Shown piece after piece: positions 5,330-10,517 of a stretch of 10,517 bases of DNA. Position 1 is the first letter of the stretch; the number at the start of each line of letters is the position of its first letter. Under the pieces are notes generated by a model. That model had not been told where the DNA came from and ran no database searches. It saw only the letters and a list, made by a program, of their open reading frames with translations. Source of the DNA: VAXT01 sp964591295 (GTDB taxonomy: Bacteria; Actinomycetota; Thermoleophilia; Gaiellales; Gaiellaceae); assembly GCA_964591295.1 (NCBI GenBank), contig CAZQAG010000077.1:1-10517 (forward strand), written 5' to 3'. Position numbers and translations under genes: made by a program.

Positions 5330-6482
5330 AGAACTCGACGTAGTCGACGTACTCGGTGATCGTCGGGGCATCACCGCAAACCGGGCACTTCGGGTCGCGA
5401 CGCACGGCGACCTCGTCGAAGCTGGCGGCGAGCGCGTCGTAGAGAAGAAGGCGGCCGATCAGAGGCTCACCGATCCCGAGCACGAGCTTGAGCGTCTCGG
5501 CGCCCTGGATCGAGCCGATCACACCCGGCAGCACGCCGAGGACGCCGCCCTCCGCGCAGCTCGGTGCGAGCTCCGGCGGCGGCGGCTCCGGAAAGAGGCA
5601 TCGGTAGCAGGGCCCAACGCCAGAGGACTTAGCAACAGTCTGTTGCAAAGTCCTGGGCGCGAAGACCGTGACTTGGCCCTCGAACCGGAAGATCGAGCCG
5701 TGGACGACGGGCACGCCGTGCCAGACCGAGGCGTCGTTCAGCAGGTAGCGGGTCGGGAAGTTGTCGGCGCCGTCCACGACGACATCCCAGTTCTCTTCGA
5801 GGATGCCGTCGACGTTGTCGGCCGTGAGCCGCTCGCCGTAGGCGCTGACCTCGACATCCGGGTTCAGGCCCCGCAGACGTCGGGCAGCGGACTCGACCTT
5901 CGGCTCCCCTAGCGCTGCCGTCGAATGGAGCACCTGGCGCTGGAGGTTCGACTCGTCCACGACGTCGTCGTCGACGATTCCAAGGCGGCCGATCCCCGCC
6001 GCTGCGAGGTAGAGCGCGGCCGGCGAGCCCAGCCCACCCGCGCCGACGAGGAGCACCTGCGCGTCGAGCAGGCGCTTCTGGCCCTGCACGCCGATCTCGG
6101 GGATCAGGACGTGGCGGCTGTAGCGCACCTGTTGGCTCTCGTCGAGCCCCTCGGGGAGCTCGACCGGCAGCCCGGCCTTTCCCCATGCGTCGATGCCGCC
6201 CGCGAGCGAGACGATCGCGCCGTATCCCTGCTGGCTCAAGGCCTTGGCCGCCCGAAGCGAGCGGTTGCCATGCGCGCAGTAGAGGACGATCGAGCGCTCT
6301 TTGTACGGCTCGAGCTTCTCGCCGAGGTCCGCCATCGGAATGTGCACCGAGTCGGCGATCCGACCCCGCTCCAGCTCCCAGGCCTCGCGGATGTCGATCA
6401 GAACGGGAGCGTCTTCAATGCCGAGCAGCTCGTGCGCCCGAGTTGCGTCGATCTCCAGGACAACCTCGCGGTGACTCGCCAT
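5313..6482 (-). CDS. Rhodanese-ThiF/MoeB fusion: sulfur-carrier adenylyltransferase/sulfurtransferase (MoeZ-like, domain order reversed)
   Basis: A 389-residue cytoplasmic enzyme expected to adenylate the C-terminal glycine of a ubiquitin-like sulfur carrier (MoaD, ThiS or CysO type) and convert it to a thiocarboxylate. The N-terminal rhodanese domain (about 10-110) has catalytic C69 in the loop CAHGNRS. The ThiF domain (about 115-370) shows GAGGLGSP at 147-154, D-ESNLQRQV near 176-184, the zinc pairs CYRC (292, 295) and CPVC (366, 369), and C309 in SCAEGGVLG, where E1-like enzymes of this type have a conserved cysteine. In MoeZ, MOCS3 and Uba4 the rhodanese domain is C-terminal; here it comes first. 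Residues 278-286 (TLQQTVAKS) come from the 27-nt palindrome and lie just before CYRC, a spot normally bridged by a short turn. It heads an operon with the JAMM and oxidase genes. The start is an ATG with TATCCT 6 nt upstream and no Shine-Dalgarno sequence. Confidence 0.92.
   Translation of the reverse strand: MASHREVVLEIDATRAHELLGIEDAPVLIDIREAWELERGRIADSVHIPMADLGEKLEPYKERSIVLYCAHGNRSLRAAKALSQQGYGAIVSLAGGIDAWGKAGLPVELPEGLDESQQVRYSRHVLIPEIGVQGQKRLLDAQVLLVGAGGLGSPAALYLAAAGIGRLGIVDDDVVDESNLQRQVLHSTAALGEPKVESAARRLRGLNPDVEVSAYGERLTADNVDGILEENWDVVVDGADNFPTRYLLNDASVWHGVPVVHGSIFRFEGQVTVFAPRTLQQTVAKSSGVGPCYRCLFPEPPPPELAPSCAEGGVLGVLPGVIGSIQGAETLKLVLGIGEPLIGRLLLYDALAASFDEVAVRRDPKCPVCGDAPTITEYVDYVEFCDRPA
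5626..5652 (-). repeat. 27-nt imperfect palindrome, copy 2, in frame inside the rhodanese-ThiF gene
   Basis: Read on the minus strand this is identical over all 27 nt to 479-505, and one extra base pair (G/C) flanks the arms here. It is read in the same codon phase as copy 1 and again encodes TLQQTVAKS, followed by a short serine/glycine stretch. The two copies therefore have the same orientation relative to their host genes, although the genes lie on opposite strands. No other full copy was found in the window by eye. Confidence 0.9.
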
Positions 6483-6488
6483 GCTCCA

Positions 6489-6494
6489 AGGATA
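6489..6494 (-). promoter_or_regulatory. Putative -10 box of the sulfur-carrier operon
   Basis: On the minus strand TATCCT fits TAnnnT and lies exactly 6 nt before the ATG at 6482, so the message would be leaderless. It overlaps the plus-strand -10 candidate at 6491-6496. No convincing -35 is seen. Confidence 0.5.
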
Positions 6495-6496
6495 AT
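6491..6496 (+). promoter_or_regulatory. Putative -10 box of the TPR-like gene
   Basis: GATAAT matches TATAAT at five of six positions and lies 9 nt before the ATG at 6506, leaving a leader of about 2-3 nt. It overlaps the -10 candidate of the divergent sulfur operon, so the two promoters could not be occupied by polymerase together. Confidence 0.45.
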
Positions 6497-6505
6497 CGGG
6501 GCTGC

Positions 6506-7495
6506 ATGAGCCCTCGCGCCCGCGTGATCATCTTCGCCGGAATCGCCGCGGCACTTGCCGTCGGCGGCACCGTCGCGCTGGCCGTGGTTACCGCGAGTCA
6601 CAAGGGGAACGCCGAGCAGGGCCGGCAGCCGCTCACGGGCAGGCCGCCGCTCGTCCTCGACCTGGGTGTGCGCGTCGATCCGGAGGCACGCGCGCTAAGG
6701 CGGGCCGAGCGCCTCTACTCGCAGAAACGGCATGAGGCCGCCGGCCGGATCTTCGAGCGGTACGACTCGCCTGCGGCGCAGATCGGCGCCGCCTTCGCTG
6801 CCTGGCCGGGCACGAGCCTGGCGAAGCTCGAGCGCCTGGCATTCGAGCGCCGACGAGACTCGCTCGTGCTCCTCCACCTCGGCTTTGCCAATCTCTGGAC
6901 GGGCCGTGCCGAGGAGGCGACCGACGCCTGGCGGGAGGCCGCCGAGGCCCAGCCCGACTCCGCTTCGGCCCAGCGGGCCGACGACGCCCTGCACCCGAAC
7001 TTTCCGCCGGGACAGCCGTTCTTCGTGCCGAGCTTCTCGCCGCCCGCATCGTTGCGCGCCCTCTCGTCGCCCGACCAGCTGGCGGCGCTCGCGGCAGACG
7101 CGCAACGGCCCGACCCCCGCGCAAAGATGCTCTACGGGCTCGCGTTGCAGCGGCTCGGCCACCGGCTCTCGGCGCGACGCCAGTACGACGCGGCCGCGAG
7201 GCTCGCGCCCAAGGACCCGGAGGCGCTCGTCGCAGCCGCGGTCTCTCGTTTCGACAAGAGCCGTCCCGCGGAGGCCTTCTCGCGGCTCGGGCCGCTCACA
7301 CAACGCTTCCCGAAGGCCGGCACCGTGCGCTTTCACCTCGGACTCTTGCTCCTCTGGCTGGCTCGATCGCAGCCCGGTTCGGTCGAGGAGGGCAAGCGCC
7401 AGCTTCGCCTCGCCAAGAGACAGGACCCGGGTTCTCCGCTCGCGCGGGAAGCACAGAAGCTCCTGAGCCGTCTAGAGCATGTACAGACCGGATGA
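6506..7495 (+). CDS. Membrane-anchored TPR-like repeat protein, unknown function
   Basis: A 329-residue protein with an arginine-rich start (SPRAR), one hydrophobic segment at about residues 7-30, and a long alpha-helical remainder predicted to lie outside the membrane. The helical part has tetratricopeptide-like elements, for example LVLLHLGFANLWTGRAEEA, the segment running from MLYGLALQRLGHRLSA into ARLAPKDPEALVAAA, and GTVRFHLGLLLLWLA, with the alternating small and large residues and the P near each repeat end seen in TPRs. It probably acts as a scaffold. There is no enzymatic domain and I do not recognise an orthologue. The frame is open well upstream, but the ATG at 6506 places the charged cap directly before the membrane segment and follows the -10 candidate. 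The gene is divergent from the sulfur operon and upstream of rpoD; the 150-nt gap and separate rpoD promoter argue against one operon. Confidence 0.75.
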   Translation: MSPRARVIIFAGIAAALAVGGTVALAVVTASHKGNAEQGRQPLTGRPPLVLDLGVRVDPEARALRRAERLYSQKRHEAAGRIFERYDSPAAQIGAAFAAWPGTSLAKLERLAFERRRDSLVLLHLGFANLWTGRAEEATDAWREAAEAQPDSASAQRADDALHPNFPPGQPFFVPSFSPPASLRALSSPDQLAALAADAQRPDPRAKMLYGLALQRLGHRLSARRQYDAAARLAPKDPEALVAAAVSRFDKSRPAEAFSRLGPLTQRFPKAGTVRFHLGLLLLWLARSQPGSVEEGKRQLRLAKRQDPGSPLAREAQKLLSRLEHVQTG

Positions 7496-7510
7496 TTGAT
7501 ACTAGGACTT

Positions 7511-7597
7511 ATGAGCCACAAGATGGGTCTTACGGCCTATAGACGGATACTGACCATGTTTGGAAGACTGCCGCAGCCAGACGAATCGGCACGTTGA
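7511..7597 (+). CDS. Possible 28-residue small ORF in the rpoD upstream region
   Basis: An ATG-started ORF (MSHKMGLTAYRRILTMFG then LPQPDESAR after one arginine) lies between the TPR-like gene and rpoD. A -10-like GATACT ends 7 nt before its ATG, as at the dehydratase gene, so a leaderless message is possible. The product would be basic and has no recognised domain. Its TGA stop falls within the TTGACG -35 element of the rpoD promoter. Short ORFs of this size arise often by chance, and the only support is the promoter-like spacing. Confidence 0.2.
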   Translation: MSHKMGLTAYRRILTMFGRLPQPDESAR

Positions 7598-7622
7598 CGA
7601 ATTCGCTGGTCGCTACTACGGT
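7594..7622 (+). promoter_or_regulatory. Sigma-70 type promoter of rpoD
   Basis: TTGACG at 7594-7599 and TACGGT at 7617-7622 are separated by 17 nt, the clearest -35/-10 pair in the window. Transcription would start near 7629, giving a leader of about 17 nt that contains the GGAGGGGG ribosome-binding sequence at 7631-7638 ahead of the TTG start at 7646. Confidence 0.65.
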
Positions 7623-7645
7623 GGGAACCGGGAGGGGGATCCGAG

Positions 7646-8731
7646 TTGAGCGCAGGGGAGCAAGTCGCAGTACGAGCTGGGACGCAGGGGACCGTCCTCG
7701 AAGCAGAGGAAGCATGGGACCTTCTGCAGGCAGGCCGCCAGGCGGGGAAGCTCACGGCCGAAGAGATCACGATCACGCTCGACGAGCTGTCATTCGACAC
7801 GGCGCAGATCGACGAGTTCTACTCGATGCTCGAGGAGCTGCACATCGAGGTCGTCCCGACCGCGGAAGAGGTTGAGGAGGAGTCGCTCGACCTCGACGCG
7901 CCCGACGTGTCGACCGATGCGCTCCAGCTCTTCCTGAAGGACATCGGCAAGGTCGACCTGCTGACCGCGCCGCAGGAGATCGAGCTCGCGAAGCGCATCG
8001 AGCGCGGGGATCATCTTGCGAAGCAGGAGATGGTCGAGGCGAATCTGCGCCTCGTCGTCTCGATCGCCAAGCGGTATCGCAACCAGGGCCTGCCGTTTCT
8101 GGATCTGATCCAGGAAGGGACGATCGGCCTCGTTCGCGCAGCCGAGAAGTTCGATTACCGCAAGGGGTTCAAGTTCTCGACGTACGCGACGTGGTGGATC
8201 CGCCAGGCCGTCGCACGCGCGCTCGCCGACAAGTCGCGGACGATCCGGATGCCTGTGCACGTCGTCGAGAAGCTGAACAAGATCGTGCGCTCGGAACGAA
8301 AGCTGCGCGGCGAGCTCGGCCGGGAGCCGACCGCCCTCGAGATCGGGCGCGACCTGGACCTGAGCGGCGACGAGGTCGAGCAGATCCGACGCAGCTCGCA
8401 GATGCCGGTGTCGCTCGAGAAGCCCGTCGGCGACGACGAAGAGTCGGAGTTCGGGCACTTCCTCGCCGACGAGCTGGCGCCGCTTCCGGAGGAGTCGGCC
8501 GACCAGGCGCTTCGCCGGGACACGCTCAAGCAGATCCTGTGCTCGCTCTCGCCACGGGAGCAGCGGATCCTCGAGCTTCGCTACGGGCTCGACGGGGAGC
8601 AGCCGCGCACCCTCGACGAGGTCGGACGCGCATTCAACGTCACGCGCGAGCGGATCCGGCAGATCGAGAACCAGTGCCTGAAGAAGCTCCGCGCGCTGGC
8701 CGACTGCCAGAAGCTCCGCGAAGTCGCGTAA
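7646..8731 (+). CDS. rpoD: Primary RNA polymerase sigma factor, RpoD/SigA family
   Basis: A 361-residue sigma-70 factor that directs RNA polymerase to housekeeping promoters. A region 1.1-like segment occupies about residues 20-70 (AWDLLQAGRQAGKLTAEEI), which argues for a primary rather than alternative factor. Region 1.2 begins at DALQLFLKDIGKV (91-103). Region 2 follows, with DLIQEGTIGLVRAAEKFD at 153-170 and the -10-binding segment GFKFSTYATWWIRQAV at 174-189. Region 3 spans about 200-280, and region 4 contains the -35-binding helix-turn-helix TLDEVGRAFNVTRERIRQIE at 322-341. The N-terminus is short compared with E. coli RpoD, as is usual in Gram-positive bacteria. The TTG start is supported by GGAGGGGG 7 nt upstream and a good promoter. 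The family's TAnnnT preference fits the -10 boxes seen across this window. Confidence 0.95.
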   Translation: MSAGEQVAVRAGTQGTVLEAEEAWDLLQAGRQAGKLTAEEITITLDELSFDTAQIDEFYSMLEELHIEVVPTAEEVEEESLDLDAPDVSTDALQLFLKDIGKVDLLTAPQEIELAKRIERGDHLAKQEMVEANLRLVVSIAKRYRNQGLPFLDLIQEGTIGLVRAAEKFDYRKGFKFSTYATWWIRQAVARALADKSRTIRMPVHVVEKLNKIVRSERKLRGELGREPTALEIGRDLDLSGDEVEQIRRSSQMPVSLEKPVGDDEESEFGHFLADELAPLPEESADQALRRDTLKQILCSLSPREQRILELRYGLDGEQPRTLDEVGRAFNVTRERIRQIENQCLKKLRALADCQKLREVA

Positions 8732-8734
8732 TAG

Positions 8735-8839
8735 TCGAAGAAAGTCCGGCGTTCCAGGACGGCCGCGCCGGCAAAGCCGGCACGTCCTTCTAGGGCATCG
8801 CAAGCGATGCCCTAGGCGTGCCATGACGACTTTCTTCGA
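8735..8839 (+). other. Branched inverted-repeat structure in the rpoD 3' region
   Basis: TCGAAGAAAGTC at 8735-8746 and its exact reverse complement at 8828-8839 enclose two further hairpins. The first has AGGACG (8756-8761) with CGTCCT (8783-8788) outside GCCGGC-AAA-GCCGGC (8767-8781). The second is a perfect 12-bp stem, 8790-8801 with 8804-8815, around AA. As RNA this would form a three-way junction beginning 4 nt after the rpoD stop. It could be a terminator assembly, an RNA-stabilising 3' end, or a small non-autonomous element with terminal inverted repeats. No T-run follows, only ATTTCC, and no target-site duplication is clear. Confidence 0.6.
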
Positions 8840-8853
8840 GATTTCCGGAGGTC

Positions 8854-8897
8854 CGGCCGTTGTGAGCGGAGGCGGGCAAAGCCCACCTCCGCGGCCG
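8854..8897 (+). terminator. Strong GC-rich hairpin between rpoD and the peptidase gene
   Basis: GCGGAGG (8866-8872) pairs with CCTCCGC (8886-8892) and GGGC (8874-8877) with GCCC (8881-8884) across one mismatch and an AAA loop. CGGCC (8854-8858) with GGCCG (8893-8897) adds an outer stem. No T-tract follows, so it is a terminator candidate of the T-less kind often inferred in high-GC actinobacteria. It ends 9 nt before the -10 box of the next gene. CCGAAC at 8895-8900 could instead pair with GTTCGG at 8914-8919. Confidence 0.5.
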
Positions 8898-8906
8898 AAC
8901 CCCGCA

Positions 8907-8912
8907 TAGACT
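8907..8912 (+). promoter_or_regulatory. Putative -10 box of a leaderless peptidase promoter
   Basis: TAGACT fits TAnnnT and is followed by 6 nt and the GTG at 8919. There is no Shine-Dalgarno sequence before that GTG. The strong hairpin immediately upstream occupies the -35 position, which does not resemble TTGACA. Confidence 0.5.
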
Positions 8913-8918
8913 TGTTCG

Positions 8919-10253
8919 GTGGCGGAGCCGCCTGCCGATTGGCTCGAGGAGCTTTTTGAGCTCCTTCGCATCCCTAGTGTCAGTGCCGATCCCGCGCACG
9001 CGGACGACGTGGTGCGCGCCGGGGAGTGGGTGCGCGATTTCATTCGCGCCGCGGGGGGAGAGGCCGAGCTTCAGAAGACCGCGAACCACCCGCTCGTGAT
9101 CGGCGAGATTCGGGCATCCGAGAATGCGGACGACGCGCCGACCGTCATCGCGTACGGGCACTTCGACGTGCAGCCGCCGGCGCCGCTCGAGGAGTGGGAG
9201 ACCCCGCCGTTCGAGCCAACCGTCCGAGACGGCTGGCTCTTCGCGCGCGGCGTCGCCGACGACAAGGGCCAGCTGTACCTCTTGCTCAAGGCCGCGGCGC
9301 TCCTCGCAGCCGAGGGCTCGCTGCCCGTGAACGTGAGGTTCACGTGTGACGGAGAGGAGGAGAGCGGCGGCCATTCCATCGTCGAGTTCCTGGAGGCCGA
9401 CGAGCGCGGGGGAGACGCCTGCGTGATCTTCGACGGGCACATGCTCAGGCCGGGCGCCCCGGTGTTCGAGATCGCGACGCGCGGGATCGCGTACTTCCAC
9501 GTGCGAGTGCGAACCGGCGAGCGCGATCTGCACTCCGGCATCTTCGGCGGGGCGGCGCTCAACGCGATGCATGCGCTGATGCAGGTCCTCGGCGCCGTTT
9601 TGCCACGTGACGGGCTCGTTCCCGAGCCCCTTCGCGCCGGAATGATCAGGCCGAGCGACGAAGAGATCGCGAGCTGGGACGAGCTCGACCCGGGCGCCGA
9701 GGTCCTCGCGGCACAGGGTGCGCGATCGGCCGACTCGGGCGCGGCCGAGGAGCTCTACCTGCGAACTTGGGTCGAGCCCGCGGTTGACGTGCACGGGCTC
9801 TCGGGCGGCTCGCCGGACTTGCAGAAGACCGTGCTCCCAGTCGTCGCAGAGGCCAACGTCTCCATTCGGCTCGTCCCGGGTCAGGACGACAAGGCGATCG
9901 CAGCCGAGATGGAGCGCTTGATGCGAGAAGCCGCCCCGGAAGGCGCGGATGTCGAGATCGAGCTCTTGGCGAGCGCCCCGGCGGCGCTCGTGCCACCCGA
10001 GGATCCGGCGATCCGCCTCGGGCAGGACGCCTTCGAGCAGGTGATCGGAGCGCGTCCGCTACTACTGCGGGTCGGCGGCTCCCTGCCGGTGATGTCGGCT
10101 TTGGAGGAGAAGGGCGTCCCGACGATTCTCACCGGCTTCGACCTTCCCGAGGGCAACATCCACTCGCCGAACGAGCGCTTCCGTGTCGAGCACATCGCGC
10201 TCGGCGTGGAGACGGCGAAAGAGCTCTACAAATCGCTTGCCAAGCTGCGATAG
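8919..10253 (+). CDS. M20-family metallopeptidase, dipeptidase-like (carnosinase/CNDP type)
   Basis: A 444-residue cytoplasmic di-zinc peptidase, probably cleaving dipeptides. Catalytic motifs are intact: H81 and D83 in YGHFDVQP, bridging D114 in ARGVADDKG, general base E146 and metal ligand E147 in DGEEESGG, D172 in FDGHM and H415 in EGNIHSPNER. The dimerisation lid carries DLHSG with H205, which in this family reaches the partner subunit's active site. DGHM and EGNIHSPNER resemble the dipeptidase branch more than ArgE/DapE. There is no signal peptide. The GTG start fits the family's beginning (WLEELFELLRIPSVSADP) and a -10 hexamer 6 nt upstream. A small DUF1059-type gene follows after 30 nt and has its own ribosome-binding site, so the two may be co-transcribed. 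The actual substrate cannot be read from the sequence. Confidence 0.92.
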   Translation: MAEPPADWLEELFELLRIPSVSADPAHADDVVRAGEWVRDFIRAAGGEAELQKTANHPLVIGEIRASENADDAPTVIAYGHFDVQPPAPLEEWETPPFEPTVRDGWLFARGVADDKGQLYLLLKAAALLAAEGSLPVNVRFTCDGEEESGGHSIVEFLEADERGGDACVIFDGHMLRPGAPVFEIATRGIAYFHVRVRTGERDLHSGIFGGAALNAMHALMQVLGAVLPRDGLVPEPLRAGMIRPSDEEIASWDELDPGAEVLAAQGARSADSGAAEELYLRTWVEPAVDVHGLSGGSPDLQKTVLPVVAEANVSIRLVPGQDDKAIAAEMERLMREAAPEGADVEIELLASAPAALVPPEDPAIRLGQDAFEQVIGARPLLLRVGGSLPVMSALEEKGVPTILTGFDLPEGNIHSPNERFRVEHIALGVETAKELYKSLAKLR

Positions 10254-10270
10254 TCCGCCGTTCACCGAGC

Positions 10271-10278
10271 AAAGGGGG
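10271..10278 (+). promoter_or_regulatory. Shine-Dalgarno sequence of the small DUF1059-type gene
   Basis: AAAGGGGG ends 5 nt before the ATG at 10284 and supports that short gene as real. There is no obvious promoter in the 30-nt gap after the peptidase stop, so the gene is probably read from the peptidase transcript. Confidence 0.6.
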
Positions 10279-10283
10279 ACGAG

Positions 10284-10463
10284 ATGACGCGCATTCTGCA
10301 TTGCGCCGACGCAGGCTTCGAGTGCGACAAGACGCTAGAGGGCGAGAGCGACGACGAGGTGATGTCGAAGGCCGCCGAGCACGCTCGAGAAGCGCACGGG
10401 ATGACCGAGATCGACGAGGAGACGGGCCAAAAGCTGCGCTCGCTGATCCACGAGGCCCACTAA
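10284..10463 (+). CDS. DUF1059-type small protein
   Basis: A 59-residue acidic cytoplasmic protein with no known function. Its pattern matches small DUF1059 proteins: an N-terminal CADAGFECDKTLEGES segment with C7 and C14, then EVMSKAAEHAREAHGM with H33 and H38, and a helical C-terminal tail. The cysteine/histidine arrangement suggests metal binding, which is inference. A good Shine-Dalgarno sequence precedes the ATG, codon use is like the neighbours, and two hairpins follow the TAA directly, all consistent with a real last gene of a two-gene unit with the M20 peptidase. Confidence 0.8.
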   Translation: MTRILHCADAGFECDKTLEGESDDEVMSKAAEHAREAHGMTEIDEETGQKLRSLIHEAH

Positions 10464-10464
10464 G

Positions 10465-10487
10465 GTCCCGGGCCACGGGCCCGGGAC
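10465..10487 (+). terminator. Perfect 10-bp hairpin after the DUF1059-type gene
   Basis: GTCCCGGGCC at 10465-10474 and GGCCCGGGAC at 10478-10487 pair fully around an ACG loop, starting 2 nt after the TAA. No T-tract follows. Its position and strength make it a likely terminator or transcript-end stabiliser. Confidence 0.6.
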
Positions 10488-10516
10488 TCGCGCAAAGTGC
10501 TTCGCACTTTCCGCGA
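10488..10516 (+). terminator. Second hairpin immediately after the first
   Basis: AAAGTGC (10494-10500) pairs with GCACTTT (10504-10510) around TTC. TCGCG (10488-10492) pairs with CGCGA (10512-10516) across one C-C mismatch, giving a 12-bp stem. The A-rich left arm and T-containing right arm could let it work in both directions, for instance for a convergent gene beyond the window edge. Confidence 0.5.
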
Positions 10517-10517
10517 C

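Noticed and set aside
5330..5374. ATG start for the JAMM gene
   Set aside because: It would add a serine/threonine-rich tail read out of frame from the ThiF fusion gene; the GTG at 5329 matches the family start.
6185..6505. Upstream extension of the TPR-like gene
   Set aside because: It lies antisense to the rhodanese domain and is arginine-rich; the membrane anchor and promoter placement support the ATG at 6506.
8828..8839. Relation between the rpoD 3' inverted repeat (GACTTTCTTCGA) and the 27-nt palindrome, which also begins GACTTT
   Set aside because: Only six bases are shared and the arms differ after that; this is within chance expectation.
8735..8839. CRISPR array or tRNA in the hairpin cluster
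   Set aside because: There are no direct repeats with spacers, and no tRNA arm pattern or TTCGA loop in the right place; the stems are nested inverted repeats only.

Overview
The window looks like a chromosomal segment from a high-GC actinobacterium. The RpoD-type primary sigma factor, the zinc-ribbon form of ribosomal protein L28, GTG and TTG starts, and several starts placed 6 nt after a -10-like hexamer (probable leaderless transcription) all fit. A deep actinobacterial class such as Thermoleophilia/Gaiellales is my best guess, but that is inference. No IS element, phage gene, CRISPR array or tRNA is visible; most genes are housekeeping or widespread families.

Layout. (1) 105-3174, plus strand: rpmB, then a DhaL-type fatty acid kinase (FakA-like), a stand-alone response-regulator receiver domain, and a DegV-family fatty acid-binding protein (FakB-like). 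The last two overlap at TAATG. FakA and FakB together phosphorylate fatty acids; the receiver lying between them is unusual. (2) 3154-3399, minus: a short pterin-4a-carbinolamine dehydratase, convergent with and overlapping the degV-like gene. (3) 3479-3847, plus: a small secreted blue-copper protein. (4) 4965-6482, read right to left on the minus strand: a rhodanese-ThiF/MoeB fusion, a JAMM metalloprotease and an MSOX-like flavin oxidase, all overlapping and so probably one operon. The first two form a plausible sulfur-carrier activation and processing pair. (5) 6506-8731, plus: a membrane-anchored TPR-like protein, divergent from the sulfur operon with overlapping -10 boxes, then a possible 28-residue ORF and rpoD. 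(6) 8735-8897: a dense set of nested hairpins after rpoD. (7) 8919-10463, plus: an M20-family dipeptidase-like enzyme and a 59-residue DUF1059-type protein, followed by two hairpins at the window edge.

The most notable signal is a 27-nt imperfect palindrome present in two identical copies inside two unrelated genes, the fatty acid kinase (479-505) and the rhodanese-ThiF fusion (5626-5652, opposite strand). In both it is read in the same codon phase and adds the same nine residues, TLQQTVAKS, at points that look like variable loops. It behaves like a coding-compatible dispersed palindromic repeat. I do not recognise it. The second pattern is a repeated arrangement of -10 hexamer, 6-nt spacer and start codon at five genes, which supports leaderless expression and helps to fix starts.
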